Assembly: GCA_963756025.1 (NCBI GenBank)
Contig: CAVWMF010000007.1
Location: forward strand, 868,001-932,000
From: Bog-473 sp963756025
GTDB lineage: Bacteria; Actinomycetota; Acidimicrobiia; Acidimicrobiales; RAAP-2
Direction of reading: 5' to 3'
Length of the DNA: 64,000 bases
Shown here: positions 44,151-53,481 of the stretch, in pieces
Position numbering within the stretch: the stretch's first letter is position 1
Layout: each line of letters starts with the position of its first letter
Position numbers and translations under genes: made by a program
The notes under the pieces: model-generated
The model's database searches: none
What the model saw: the letters and a program-made list of their open reading frames with translations, nothing else
Told to the model about the DNA's origin: nothing

Positions 44151-45559
44151 TGTGCATTCCCCTTCCGGTCAACGCCAGCATCGTCTCACCGAATGATTCG
44201 GACAGCGAGGGGTGCGGCTGTATGAAGTACGCCACTTCTTCGGGCAGGGCCTCCCAGTTGACCGCCAGGTAGCCGGCGCCCAACTGCTCGGTGACCCAGG
44301 GCCCGGCCATGTGCACGCCCAGGATGCGGCCGGCCGACCCATCGGGTCGCTGCTCGGCGACGATCTTGACCACGCCCTCGGTCTCACCGATGATCTGCGC
44401 CCGGCTGTTGCCGCCGAACGGGTCCTTCTTGGTGACGACGGGGATACCCTGCGCCTTGGCCTGCGCCTCGGTCATCCCGCAGAATGCCACCTCGGGATGG
44501 CAGTAGATGGCCCATGGCACCCGGCCGTAGTCGACCGGCACCACAGGCTCACCGAGCATGGTCTTGACCGCCACGATCGCTTCGGCGAAGCCGACGTGGG
44601 CCAACTGCGGCGTGCCCGCCACGACGTCGCCCACAGCCCACACCCCGGGCACGGCGGTGCGCTGGAGCTCGTCGGCCACGACGAATCCCCGGTCGTTGAT
44701 CTCCACCGCGACACCGGGCGATACCAGGCCTTCCGTACGGGGCCGTCGCCCGACCGAGACGACGATGGCATCGACGTCGAGGGTCAGGTCACCGGCCGTG
44801 ACCGTGGTGCAGCTTCCGTCCTTCTTCGGCGTGTGCCCCTCTACCTGGACCCCGGTGACGACCTCGATACCGCGCTTTTTGAAGGAGCGGGCGATCAAGC
44901 CGGACGATGTCCTCGTCGCACCCGGCGAGGATGGAGTCGAGCGCCTCGAGCACGGTGACCTTGGCGCCCAGGTCGGAGAGCAGGGATGCGAACTCGCACC
45001 CGATGGCGCCACCTCCGATGACCGCAACCCGGGCCGGGATCTCCTTGAGGTCCAAGAATTCGTCCGAGCTCATGATCCAGCGCTGATCGATCTCGAGACC
45101 CGGCAGGGACCGTGGCACCGAGCCCGCCGCAAGCACGACATTGCGCCCGATCAGTTCCCGGCCGGCATCCTCACCGTCGATGACCCGCACCCGGCGGTCG
45201 GCCTCGAGGGCCCCCGTGCCGGAAAAAATGGTCACCTTGCGGCCCTTCAGGAGGCCGCTGAGGCCCTTGAAGAGCTTGTCGACCACGCCGTTCTTCCGGT
45301 CCTGGCTCACCGAGAACTCGAGCGTGGGCTCCGCCACGTGCACCCCGAAGTCCCCGGCCGAGGTGACAGTGCGGTACACGGCCGCGGTCTCGAGGAACTC
45401 CTTGGCCGGCACGCAACCGCGGTGCAGGCAGGTGCCCCCGACCTTGTCCCGCTCGACGATGGCCACGGACATGCCGGCGGCCGCGCCGTAGAGCGCCGTC
45501 GCGTACCCGCCTGGCCCGCCACCGATAACGACGATGTCGAACTCGTCCTCTGCTGCCAT
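44143..45559 (-). CDS. lpdA: Dihydrolipoamide dehydrogenase (E3), frameshifted
   Basis: FAD-dependent reoxidation of dihydrolipoyl groups. Visible: DIVVIGGGPGGYATALYGA (FAD loop), the redox disulfide GGTCLHRGCVPAK, VIGGGAIGCEF (NAD loop), VWAVGDVVAGTPQLAHVGFAE, and the C-terminal HPSLSESF with the active-site His. The frame breaks near 44900; removing one C joins CDEDIV to GLIARSFKKRGIEV, the normal family reading. The start is ATG 45559, with GGGA seven bases upstream. First gene of the Lpd-E2-LipBA operon. An indel error is far likelier than a dead gene. Confidence 0.92.
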
Positions 45560-45735
45560 CGCCGTCCCTTCTTCCTTCCGTCTGGCGCGCGGCCGGTCCC
45601 TCCCGAACTGCCCCGTGCGCGCCGTCACGCCTGCGAATTCACACCTCGTAGCTGCTGGTTCCAGCCTACCGTTCAGGCTCCTCGACAACGCCGGGTCGCG
45701 TCACGCGATGCACTCCGCGGGTCCGGCCGGGCACG

Positions 45736-45751
45736 ATGCAATCAGTTGCAT
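45736..45751. promoter_or_regulatory. Inverted repeat ATGCAA-N4-TTGCAT upstream of lpdA
   Basis: A perfect 6-bp dyad with a 4-base spacer lies 177 bases upstream of the lpdA start in the gap before the RNase HI gene. Further gatgca copies flank it. The form suits a dimeric regulator of the PDH/lipoate operon. The protein that would bind is not identified. Confidence 0.4.
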
Positions 45752-45788
45752 GATGCACGACGGGCGTCCGGCGCACACCCGTCGCCGT

Positions 45789-46262
45789 CTACGTCCCCAG
45801 ATCGTTCTCGCCGCGACCACGGGCCGCCGCCGCCGTGGCGAGCTCATCGACCCGGTCGTTCCAGCGATCGCCCGAGTGCCCCTTGACCCAGCGCCAGTTC
45901 ACCCTGGCCTCGGAGGCGACCGCCAGCTCGATGAGGGGCTCCCACAGATCGCGGTTGGCCACGGGCTTCTTCTGGGAGTTCAACCAGTTCCTTCGCTGCC
46001 AGCCCTGCCACCAGCGATCCTTGAAGCAGTTCACGACGTAGGTCGAGTCGCTCACCACTTCGATCTCCGCGACCGGTTGGGTCGTCCAGTAGCGCAACGC
46101 CTCGAGTGCCGCCGTGATCTCCATGCGCTGGTTGGTGGTGCCGGGATCAGCGCCGCTGGCATAGTGACCACCGGGCACGGCCCAGGCCCAGCCCCCGGGC
46201 CCGGGATTCCCACGGCACGCCCCGTCGGTGTAGACGATCACTGAGGTGGCGGGGGTGTCCAT
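45789..46262 (-). CDS. rnhA: Ribonuclease HI
   Basis: Degrades the RNA strand of RNA-DNA hybrids. The 157-residue protein has the four acidic metal ligands in canonical places: VIVYTDGACRGNPGPGG (Asp), NQRMEITAALEAL (Glu), VVSDSTYVV (Asp) and WNDRVDELA (Asp), plus the basic WVKGHSGDRW. ATG 46262. Divergent from aceE by 66 bases. Confidence 0.96.
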   Translation of the reverse strand: MDTPATSVIVYTDGACRGNPGPGGWAWAVPGGHYASGADPGTTNQRMEITAALEALRYWTTQPVAEIEVVSDSTYVVNCFKDRWWQGWQRRNWLNSQKKPVANRDLWEPLIELAVASEARVNWRWVKGHSGDRWNDRVDELATAAAARGRGENDLGT

Positions 46263-46328
46263 GCCCTATGTGTAACACCCGCCGGTCGCGGTCACCGGAC
46301 CCCACGCACGGCCGGTACCGTTAGGTGC

Positions 46329-49040
46329 ATGCTGTTCGACGGGATCAGTCACCAGGTGCCCGACACGGATCCGGGCGAGACACAGGAATGGCTGGACTCC
46401 TTCGACGCCATCGTCGACGTACGGGGCCGGGCCCGGGCGCGCTACCTGCTCATGAAGCTGTTGGAGCGGGCGATGACCAAGCAGGTCGACTTCCCCGCCG
46501 CCGTCTCGACGCCGTACGTGAACACCATCCCGGCCGACGCCGAACCGTGGTTTCCCGGCGACGAGTACCAGGAACGTCGTATCCGGGCCTACATCCGTTG
46601 GAACGCGGCGGCGATGGTGGTGCGGGCCAACACCCGCACGGAGGGCATCGGCGGGCACCTTTCGACCTATGCCAGCTCGGCCGCGCTCTACGAGGTCGGG
46701 TTCAACCACTTCTTCCGGGGCAAGGCGGACGGGGGCTTCGGCGACCAGGTCTTCATTCAGGGGCATGCTTCACCGGGCATCTACGCCCGGGCGTTCCTCG
46801 AGGGCCGCCTGAGCGAGGCCCAGCTCGACAATTTCCGCCACGAGGTGGGGGGAAACGGGCTGCCGAGCTATCCGCATCCGCGCGCCATGCCCGACTTCTG
46901 GGAGTTCCCGACGGTGTCGATGGGGTTGGGCCCGATCAATGCCATCTACCAGGCCCACATCAACCGCTATCTCAACCTGCGTCGACTGGTCGATACAAGT
47001 GCCAGCCGGGTGTGGTGCTTCGTGGGCGACGGCGAAATGGACGAGCCCGAGTCCATAGGCGCCCTGGGCGTGGCCGGGCGCGAGCACCTCGACAACCTGA
47101 TCTTCGTGGTCAACTGCAACTTGCAGCGGCTCGACGGGCCGGTGCGGGGCAATGGCAAGATCATCCAGGAGCTCGAAGCGGTCTACCGCGGGGCCGGATG
47201 GAACGTCATCAAGGTGATCTGGGGCTCACGCTGGGACGCCCTCCTGGCTCGTGACGTCGACGGTGTCCTCCTCGACCGGATGAACACGACGCTGGACGGC
47301 GAGTACCAGAAACTGGCGGTCGAGTCCGGCGCCTACATCAGGGAGCACTTCTTCGGGCCCGACCCTCGCCTGCGCCGCCTGGTGGAGGACCTGAGCGACG
47401 ACGAACTGGTCTCCCTGCCCCGCGGTGGTCACGACTACCGCAAGCTCTACGCCGCCTACAAGTTGGCGACCGAGCAGCGGGGCGCCCCGACGGTGATCCT
47501 GGCCAAGACCATCAAGGGATGGACCCTCGGGCCGGAGATCGAGTCGCGCAACGCCACCCATCAGATCAAGAAGATGACCCGGGCGCAGCTGATGACACTG
47601 CGGGACCGTCTCTACCTCACCGACGACATCCCCGACTCGGCCCTCGAGGGCGATCCCCCTTACATCCGCCCACCCGAGGGCTCCGATGCGATGGAGTACC
47701 TGCGGGCCAGAGGCCGCGTCCTGGCCGGCCCGGTGCCGGTGCGTGTCGTTCGCCCCACCCGCGGTGCCCTCCCCGACGCCAAGGTCTTCGAGGAGTTCGC
47801 CTCGGGATCGGGCAACCAGTCGGTCTCGACCACCATGGTCTTCGCCCGCTTGCTGCGCAATCTGGTGCGGGACCCCGCCATAGGGTCCCAGGTGGCGCCG
47901 ATCGTCTCGGACGAAGCCCGGACCTTCGGTCTCGAGTCGATCATTGCCGAGGCGAAGATCTACGCCCCCGAGGGCCAGCACTACGTACCGGTCGACGCCG
48001 ATCTGCCCCTCCACTATGCCGAGAGCACCTCGGGCCAGGTCCTCCAAGAGGGGATCACCGAAGCCGGAGCCCTGGCCGCCTTCACCGCCCTGTCCACCGC
48101 GTATGCCACCTGGGGCTACCCCATGCTCCCCGTGTTCCTGTTCTATTCGATGTTCGGGTTCCAGCGGGTGGGCGACCTGACATGGGCCCTGGGCGATATC
48201 CGGGGCCGGGGCATCCTGGCCGGCTGTACCGCCGGGCGAACGACGCTCCAAGGTGAGGGCCTCCAGCACGATGACGGTCATTCGCCCCTGCTCGCCTCGG
48301 TGAACCCGGCCGCCATGATCTACGACGCCTCGTTCGCCTACGAGGTGGCCATCATCATGCGCGACGCGATCGCCCGGATCCTCGGACCGCACCCCGAGGA
48401 CCGCTTCTGGTATCTCACGCTCTACAACGAGACCTATCCCATGCCGCCGCTGCCCGAAGGCGAGGAGGGCGAGGCCATCGCCCGGGGGATCATCGGCGGC
48501 ATCTACCGTTTCTCGGCCGGTCCCGAGGTCAAGAACAAGAAGAACCTCCGCGCCTCGCTGTGCTTCTCCGGCCCGATGTGGAGCGTGGCCAGGGAAGCGC
48601 AGGAGCTCCTGGCTTCACGCTGGGGGGTATCGGCCGACACCTGGGCGGTGACCTCGTGGAGCCAGCTGCGCCACGACGCCATCGAGACCGAGCGCTGGAA
48701 CCGCCTCCACCCCACCGAAGAGCAGCGGCAACCACTCGTGACGACCACGCTCGGCTCGGGCGCCGACCCGGTGATCGCCATCACCGACTACATGCGCGCC
48801 GTGCCCGACCAGGTTGCCCGGTTCATCGACCGCCCCTACACGTCGCTCGGCACCGATGGCTTCGGTCGCTCCGATGCACGTGCGGCACTGCGGGAGCACT
48901 TCGAAGTGGACGCGGTGCATCTGGTGCTGACCGTGCTCAACGAGCTGGCCCGGGCCGGGAAGATAGAAGCGACAGTCGTCGACAAGGCCATCACCGAGCT
49001 CGGCGTCGACACCTCGCGCTCGGCACCCTTCGACATCTGA
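46329..49040 (+). CDS. aceE: Pyruvate dehydrogenase E1 component, homodimeric type
   Basis: Thiamine-diphosphate enzyme that decarboxylates pyruvate and acetylates the lipoyl group of E2. The 903-residue length and NTIPADAEPWFPGD, IRWNAAAMVVRAN, GGHLSTYASSA and FGDQVFIQGHASPGIYARAFLEGRL match AceE of Actinobacteria and Proteobacteria rather than the alpha2beta2 E1. The thiamine motif GDGEMDEPES...NCN is near residue 235. The start is ATG 46329. E2, Lpd and lipoate genes lie directly on the other side of RNase HI on the opposite strand, so the complex is encoded in one neighbourhood. Confidence 0.97.
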   Translation: MLFDGISHQVPDTDPGETQEWLDSFDAIVDVRGRARARYLLMKLLERAMTKQVDFPAAVSTPYVNTIPADAEPWFPGDEYQERRIRAYIRWNAAAMVVRANTRTEGIGGHLSTYASSAALYEVGFNHFFRGKADGGFGDQVFIQGHASPGIYARAFLEGRLSEAQLDNFRHEVGGNGLPSYPHPRAMPDFWEFPTVSMGLGPINAIYQAHINRYLNLRRLVDTSASRVWCFVGDGEMDEPESIGALGVAGREHLDNLIFVVNCNLQRLDGPVRGNGKIIQELEAVYRGAGWNVIKVIWGSRWDALLARDVDGVLLDRMNTTLDGEYQKLAVESGAYIREHFFGPDPRLRRLVEDLSDDELVSLPRGGHDYRKLYAAYKLATEQRGAPTVILAKTIKGWTLGPEIESRNATHQIKKMTRAQLMTLRDRLYLTDDIPDSALEGDPPYIRPPEGSDAMEYLRARGRVLAGPVPVRVVRPTRGALPDAKVFEEFASGSGNQSVSTTMVFARLLRNLVRDPAIGSQVAPIVSDEARTFGLESIIAEAKIYAPEGQHYVPVDADLPLHYAESTSGQVLQEGITEAGALAAFTALSTAYATWGYPMLPVFLFYSMFGFQRVGDLTWALGDIRGRGILAGCTAGRTTLQGEGLQHDDGHSPLLASVNPAAMIYDASFAYEVAIIMRDAIARILGPHPEDRFWYLTLYNETYPMPPLPEGEEGEAIARGIIGGIYRFSAGPEVKNKKNLRASLCFSGPMWSVAREAQELLASRWGVSADTWAVTSWSQLRHDAIETERWNRLHPTEEQRQPLVTTTLGSGADPVIAITDYMRAVPDQVARFIDRPYTSLGTDGFGRSDARAALREHFEVDAVHLVLTVLNELARAGKIEATVVDKAITELGVDTSRSAPFDI

Positions 49041-49078
49041 AGCCTCTGGAAACACGCGAGGGCGGCTTCAAGACAAGG

Positions 49079-49531
49079 TCAGTGCGCCACCCAGGCATCG
49101 GGGTCGGCGGTCATCTTCTTCACGTGGGCGGGCAGCGTCCCCGCGATGACATCGGCCAGTGAGACCTTCTCGAGGACCGAGCGCAGGCTGGCCCGTACGG
49201 CGACCCAGACCTGCTGGAGGTTTTCGGCCGCCCCGTCGTAGTTGGTCAATTCCGGCCGGTACCCCCGTACCTCGGCCAGGGGTCCGTCGAGGGCGCGGAT
49301 GACGTCGGCGATGGTGATCTCGCTCGAATCGCGGGCCAGCCGGTACCCGCCCTCCGCACCGCGCTGGCTGGCCACGATGCCCGCGCGACGCAGGTCGGCC
49401 AGGATCGCCCCGAGGAATCGGGGCGGAAGCCCCTGCTCCACGGCCAGGTATTCGGCGGTCTGCGGGGCGCCGGCCGCAGTCAGTGCGAGCAGGGCGCGGA
49501 TGCCATAGTCCACCTTGGCCGGGATGTGCAT
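49079..49531 (-). CDS. Rrf2-family transcriptional regulator
   Basis: A 150-residue winged-helix regulator. The N-terminus MHIPAKVDYGIRALLALTAAG, the recognition-helix region LPPRFLGAILADLRRAGIVASQRGAEGGYRLAR and ITIADVIRALDGPL are typical of Rrf2. The three cysteines that bind Fe-S in IscR, NsrR and RsrR are absent: the segment after LDGPL has no Cys. So it probably senses a non-cluster signal, as CymR does through its partner. ATG 49531. Targets could include aceE or the suf and thi genes nearby, but nothing proves this. Confidence 0.88.
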   Translation of the reverse strand: MHIPAKVDYGIRALLALTAAGAPQTAEYLAVEQGLPPRFLGAILADLRRAGIVASQRGAEGGYRLARDSSEITIADVIRALDGPLAEVRGYRPELTNYDGAAENLQQVWVAVRASLRSVLEKVSLADVIAGTLPAHVKKMTADPDAWVAH

Positions 49532-49604
49532 AACGAGATTCTGCCCCGCCGGACCCCAAAGGGCACGTCTCTTCGACCGCGACCAGGCGTGCCAAGATTC
49601 CAGC

Positions 49605-50204
49605 ATGGCGAAATCACCCATCCGTTTGTCCGGCGACAAGGAGGCCGACGCCCTCCTCACCAAGGATCCCCTGGCTCTGCTCATCGGCATGGTGCTCGAC
49701 CAGCAGATCCCCCTGGAACGGGCGTTCTGGGCTCCGGCGGAACTGACCCGGCGCCTCGGAAAACCTCTCAACGCCGGGGAGATCGCCGTCATGGACCCCG
49801 ACAAATTTGCGGAACTCTTCAAGGAAAGGCCGGCGCTGCACCGCTATCCGGGCGCCATGGCCGGTCGGGTGCAGGCGGTCTGCCGGATCGTGGCCGAGGA
49901 CTACGGCGGGAAAGCCAGCAACATATGGACCAAGGCGCCGGACGCCGACACGTTGCTCAAGCGTGTCACGGCGCTCCCCGGGTTCGGCCAGCAGAAGGCC
50001 CGGATCTTCACCGCCCTGCTGGGAAAGCAGCTGGGGATTCAGCCCGAGGGCTGGCGCACCGTCACCTCGCCCTTCGGCGAGGAAGGTTCGTACCTGTCCG
50101 TGGCCGACATCACGGGACCTGAGAGCCTGGCCAAGGTCCGGGAGTACAAGCAGGCCCTGAAGGCGAAGGCGAAGGCAACGGCAAAGGCGGGCGCCAAGGC
50201 GTGA
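49605..50204 (+). CDS. HhH-GPD-type base-excision repair protein
   Basis: A 199-residue actinobacterial HhH-GPD protein. PLALLIGMVLDQQIPLERAFWAP is the first helical bundle and ITALPGFGQQKARIFTALL-like sequence (VTALPGFGQQKARIF) is the helix-hairpin-helix. The catalytic Asp/Lys expected of endonuclease III-like enzymes are not obvious and there is no Fe-S loop. The C-terminal tail is Lys/Ala-repetitive, probably for DNA contact. ATG 49605. Its stop overlaps the thiE start. Confidence 0.8.
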   Translation: MAKSPIRLSGDKEADALLTKDPLALLIGMVLDQQIPLERAFWAPAELTRRLGKPLNAGEIAVMDPDKFAELFKERPALHRYPGAMAGRVQAVCRIVAEDYGGKASNIWTKAPDADTLLKRVTALPGFGQQKARIFTALLGKQLGIQPEGWRTVTSPFGEEGSYLSVADITGPESLAKVREYKQALKAKAKATAKAGAKA

Positions 50205-50848
50205 CGGCGCGCCGTGCCATCACCGATTGTCACCTGTATCTCTGCACGCCCGATCGGCCTGACCTCGAGATCTTCGTCGCGTCGTGCCTCGCCGGCGGGG
50301 TGGATATCGTCCAGCTGCGCGAAAAGCATCTCGATGCGAAGCCGCTCGTCGAACGGGCCCGCCTCGTCCGCGCCATCTGCCGCGAGCACGGGGTGCCCTT
50401 CATTCTCAACGACCGACCCGACCTGGCACTCGAAGTGGAGGCTGACGGCGTCCACGTCGGCCAGGACGACGCGCCGGTCGCCCTCGCCCGCCGGATTCTG
50501 GGGCCCGACGCCATCGTCGGCCTCTCGACGCATTGCGACGCTGATCTCGCCGAGGTCGTCGGCCCGGGCGGACCCGACGTCTCGTACATCTCCGCCGGTC
50601 CGGTCGAAGCGACGCCGACGAAGCCGGGGCGTCCCGGTACCGGGCTCGATTACCTGCAGAGGGCGACCGGGCAGTCCTCGGTCCCCGTCTTCGTCACCGG
50701 TGGTGTCACCCCCGAGAAGATCCCCGGCTTGGCTCGCGCCGGGGCACGCCGCTTCGTGGTCGTGCGCTACCTGACAGAAGCAAGGGATCCGCAAGGGGCG
50801 GCACGAGATCTTCGGCGCGCCATCGACGAAACCTCGGTCACGATCTGA
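50201..50848 (+). CDS. thiE: Thiamine-phosphate synthase
   Basis: Joins the thiazole and pyrimidine halves of thiamine. The 215-residue barrel shows VDIVQLREKHLDAK (pyrophosphate site), FILNDRPDLALEVEADGVHVGQDD, IVGLSTHC, YISAGPVEATPTKPGR and VFVTGGVTPEKIPGLARAGARRFVVVR. The start is GTG 50201, overlapping the stop of the repair gene (GTGA). Convergent with the hydrolase gene with only four bases between. No TPP riboswitch is visible. Confidence 0.93.
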   Translation: MTARRAITDCHLYLCTPDRPDLEIFVASCLAGGVDIVQLREKHLDAKPLVERARLVRAICREHGVPFILNDRPDLALEVEADGVHVGQDDAPVALARRILGPDAIVGLSTHCDADLAEVVGPGGPDVSYISAGPVEATPTKPGRPGTGLDYLQRATGQSSVPVFVTGGVTPEKIPGLARAGARRFVVVRYLTEARDPQGAARDLRRAIDETSVTI

Positions 50849-50852
50849 GTCC

Positions 50853-51602
50853 CTAGCGTCGCCGCTCCAACCATCCGACCAGAATGGCGATCACCCGCGG
50901 ATCGGCCCGCAGCCAATGGCCGGCGCCGTAGACGACGCGCAGGTCGGACGGTCCGGTGGCGGACTCGGACAGTGCCCGTGCGTCGTCGACGGAGATGTCT
51001 GGGTCGTCGGCGCCGTGGACCACCAGGAGCGGACGCCCCTTCAGGAGCTCGGCATCCTCTTTCGGTCGCAGGACCGCCAGCTCCTCGGCCCATGACTCGA
51101 CTGAGGCGGGAAACCCGGGCGTGCTGATCACGCCGGTCCGCACACACCGCTCGACCAGTTGTTCGGGATCCGCGGTGAGCGCCGTGAGATCGGCCGGCGT
51201 ACCGAGGCACGCCACCCCGGCCACGCGGTCGTCGTCCGCAGCCACACGCAGGGCGAGCACGCCGCCGAATCCGAAACCGACCAACCACCGACGCGCCTCG
51301 GCGGGGACCTCGGTCTCCATCAGCCACCGCAGGTCGTCCAACCAGCCCCGGGCGGAGAAGTCTCCGACGGAGGCGCCGCCGCCCCGCAGGATGCCGGTGA
51401 CGACCCGTTGTCCCGTCTCACGGGTGAGCCGGTCGGCCAGGGCCGGGTAGGTGTGGGCCACGTCATTCGCCGACCCCGCGGCGCGGGGAAGGTCGTGACA
51501 CAGGACGACATGACCGCTGACCGGCGCGCCCGGCGGGGTGGTGCTGGCGTAGGACCAGAGATCGCCCGCTGGCCCGTGCAGGAGCCGGAATGGCCCCGAC
51601 AC
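50853..51602 (-). CDS. Alpha/beta-hydrolase-fold protein lacking the nucleophile serine
   Basis: A 249-residue alpha/beta hydrolase with dienelactone-hydrolase-like features. The nucleophile elbow reads LVGFGFGGVLAL, so the usual G-x-S-x-G is G-F-G-F-G: Gly111 (codon gga) replaces Ser. The Asp (HGADDPD) and His (GAGHWLR) of the triad are still there. It is therefore either a non-catalytic relative or one using another mechanism. The start is GTG 51602, abutting the stop of the acyl-CoA dehydrogenase gene. A sequence error is possible, though one substitution would not by itself turn gga into a usual Ser codon apart from aga/tca-type changes. Confidence 0.75.
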   Translation of the reverse strand: MSGPFRLLHGPAGDLWSYASTTPPGAPVSGHVVLCHDLPRAAGSANDVAHTYPALADRLTRETGQRVVTGILRGGGASVGDFSARGWLDDLRWLMETEVPAEARRWLVGFGFGGVLALRVAADDDRVAGVACLGTPADLTALTADPEQLVERCVRTGVISTPGFPASVESWAEELAVLRPKEDAELLKGRPLLVVHGADDPDISVDDARALSESATGPSDLRVVYGAGHWLRADPRVIAILVGWLERRR

Positions 51603-52718
51603 CTATATCCCGATGCGCTGTGCCAGAAGCTCGCGGTGGTACGACGGATCGCCGAGCAGGAGCTCCGAGGACTTGGCCCGCTTGAAATACAGATGGGCGG
51701 GATGCTCCCAGGTGAAGCCGATCCCGCCATGGATCTGGATGTTCTCCGCCGCGGCGTGGAAGTACGCCTCCGAGCAGTACGACTTCGACAGGCTCGCCAC
51801 CACGGGCAGCTCGTCGGAGTCCTCGGCCGCCGCCCACGCCGCGTAGTACGCCGCCGATTTGGCCGACTCGACCTCGAGCAGCATGTCGGCGCACTTGTGC
51901 TTGATCGCCTGGAAGCTCCCGATGGGCCGGCCGAACTGGATACGGGTCTTGGCGTACTCCACCGAAGCGTCGAGCACCCGCTGGGCCCCGCCCACCTGCT
52001 CCGCCGCCAGGGCCACCGCCGCCAGGTCGAGCGTCTTGGAAAGCCCGGCTTCAGCCCCACCGTCGGTGCCGATCAACCAGGCCGGGGTGCCCGAGAACTC
52101 GAGGCGGGCCTGCTTGCGCGTCTGGTCCATCGTCGGCAGCGGCGTGCGGGTCAGTCCCTCCGCGTCGCCTTTGACGCCGAAGAGCGAGACGCCCTTGCCC
52201 GTGCGGGCGGCCACGACGATCAGGTCGGCGATGTGCCCGTCGATGACGAACATCTTGTGGCCGTTGAGGATCCATCCGTCACCGCTCTGCTCGGCCTGGC
52301 ACTCGATCCCGCTGAAGTCCCACCTGCCGTTGTCCTCGGTGATGGCCAGCGTCCCGATCGTCTCACCCGAAGCCAGTCCCGGCAGGAGGTACTTCTTGGC
52401 ATCCTCGTCACCCGAGGTCATCACGGCGTTGGCGGCCAGGGCCACGGTCGAGAAGAACGGCGCACACAGGAGCGCCGCCCCCATCTCCTCGAGCACGACG
52501 ACCAGCTCCACGTAGGAGAAACCCGACCCCCCGTACTCCTCGGGAATCGTCAGCGACTGCAGGCCCAACTGGTCGGCCATCTGGCTCCACACCGCCGGGT
52601 CGTAGCCCTCGGTCGTCTCCATCAGACGCCGCACCTCGGTCTCGGGAGACTTCTCGGCCAGGAACCGGCGCACTGACGTGCGCAATTCCTCCTGCTCGTC
52701 ACTGAAGGCGAAATTCAT
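51603..52718 (-). CDS. Acyl-CoA dehydrogenase
   Basis: An FAD-dependent acyl-CoA dehydrogenase of 371 residues. MNFAFSDEQEELRTSVRRFLAEK is the N-terminal helix, IPEEYGGSGFSYVELVVVLEEMG, TRIQFGRPIGSFQAIKHKCADM and the C-terminal IQIHGGIGFTWEHPAHLYFKRAKSSELLLGD are family signatures. The form is close to the FadE-type subunits that act in alpha2beta2 pairs on CoA esters of steroids or other bulky acids. The usual catalytic Glu (in a YEGT context) is not seen, which also fits such a partner subunit. ATG 52718 with GGGAG upstream. It forms a two-gene unit with the hydrolase-fold protein. Confidence 0.88.
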   Translation of the reverse strand: MNFAFSDEQEELRTSVRRFLAEKSPETEVRRLMETTEGYDPAVWSQMADQLGLQSLTIPEEYGGSGFSYVELVVVLEEMGAALLCAPFFSTVALAANAVMTSGDEDAKKYLLPGLASGETIGTLAITEDNGRWDFSGIECQAEQSGDGWILNGHKMFVIDGHIADLIVVAARTGKGVSLFGVKGDAEGLTRTPLPTMDQTRKQARLEFSGTPAWLIGTDGGAEAGLSKTLDLAAVALAAEQVGGAQRVLDASVEYAKTRIQFGRPIGSFQAIKHKCADMLLEVESAKSAAYYAAWAAAEDSDELPVVASLSKSYCSEAYFHAAAENIQIHGGIGFTWEHPAHLYFKRAKSSELLLGDPSYHRELLAQRIGI

Positions 52719-52824
52719 GCGGGGGCTCCCTCTGCCTCACGACTGCGTCAGATACGTCAGATGGCTGTCTACCAGAATCGGGGCCGCCGCGACCAGAGGG
52801 CTCCCGCTGTGAGACGCTGGGGGT

Positions 52825-53442
52825 ATGGGACAGCTGGAGATGATTTGGAGCGATGCAGCGGCGGAAGTCCACCAGATCGTGGTGGGCCCCATGGACAACA
52901 ACGTCTATGTGATCCGTTGCAAGCGGTCGGGCGAGGCCATGCTCATCGACGCCGCCAACGAGCACGAGGCGCTGCTCGAGATCTGCACCAACCTGGGCGT
53001 GAACCAGGTGGTGGAGACCCACGGGCACTGGGACCACATCCAGGCGGTCCCCGCCGTGCGCGACGCGGGGATCTCCGTGGCCGTGACCCAGGCCGACGCC
53101 GGGATGCTGCCGAGCTACGACCTCATTCTCACCGACGAGGAGGAGCTCAGCGTGGGTGACCTGCGTATTCGCACGCTGGCCACGCCGGGGCACACACCAG
53201 GATCCATCTGCTTCGCCGTGGAGGGGACCCCCCTGCTCTTCACCGGCGACACCCTCTTTCCCGGCGGCCCGGGCAATACGGGCTTCGAGGGCGGCGATTT
53301 CGCCTCCATCATCACCTCGATCGATCGGCGCATTTTTGCGAAATTCGCTCCCGAAACCGTCGTCCTCCCGGGCCACGGCTCGGCTACCACGGTCGGGAAC
53401 GAGTCACCCCACCTGCAAGAATGGGTAGATCGTGGTTGGTAG
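52825..53442 (+). CDS. MBL-fold (metallo-beta-lactamase superfamily) hydrolase
   Basis: A 205-residue zinc hydrolase of the glyoxalase II-like branch. The metal motif is ETHGHWDHIQAVP (HxHxDH), with further ligands in TPGHTPGS, FTGDTLFPGG and LPGHG. N-terminal VVGPMDNNVYVI is typical of this branch. Predicted thioester or related hydrolase, cytoplasmic. ATG 52825. It is followed 48 bases later by the sufC-sufS-sufU operon, but a functional link is not evident. Confidence 0.9.
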   Translation: MGQLEMIWSDAAAEVHQIVVGPMDNNVYVIRCKRSGEAMLIDAANEHEALLEICTNLGVNQVVETHGHWDHIQAVPAVRDAGISVAVTQADAGMLPSYDLILTDEEELSVGDLRIRTLATPGHTPGSICFAVEGTPLLFTGDTLFPGGPGNTGFEGGDFASIITSIDRRIFAKFAPETVVLPGHGSATTVGNESPHLQEWVDRGW

Positions 53443-53451
53443 TCCAGGTGT

Positions 53452-53481
53452 TTGTCAGCAATACCTGACCAAAACGATAGA
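53452..53481 (+). promoter_or_regulatory. Candidate promoter of the sufC-sufS-sufU operon
   Basis: TTGTCA at 53452-53457 and GATAGA at 53476-53481 are separated by 18 bases and lie just before the sufC start at 53491. The spacer contains ATACCTGAC (53461-53469), which agrees with one half of the type 1 IscR consensus. Regulation by an Rrf2-family protein is speculative. Confidence 0.35.

Noticed and set aside
51159..52676. 505-codon plus-strand frame
   Set aside because: Antisense shadow of the acyl-CoA dehydrogenase and hydrolase-fold genes, both with strong motifs on the minus strand.
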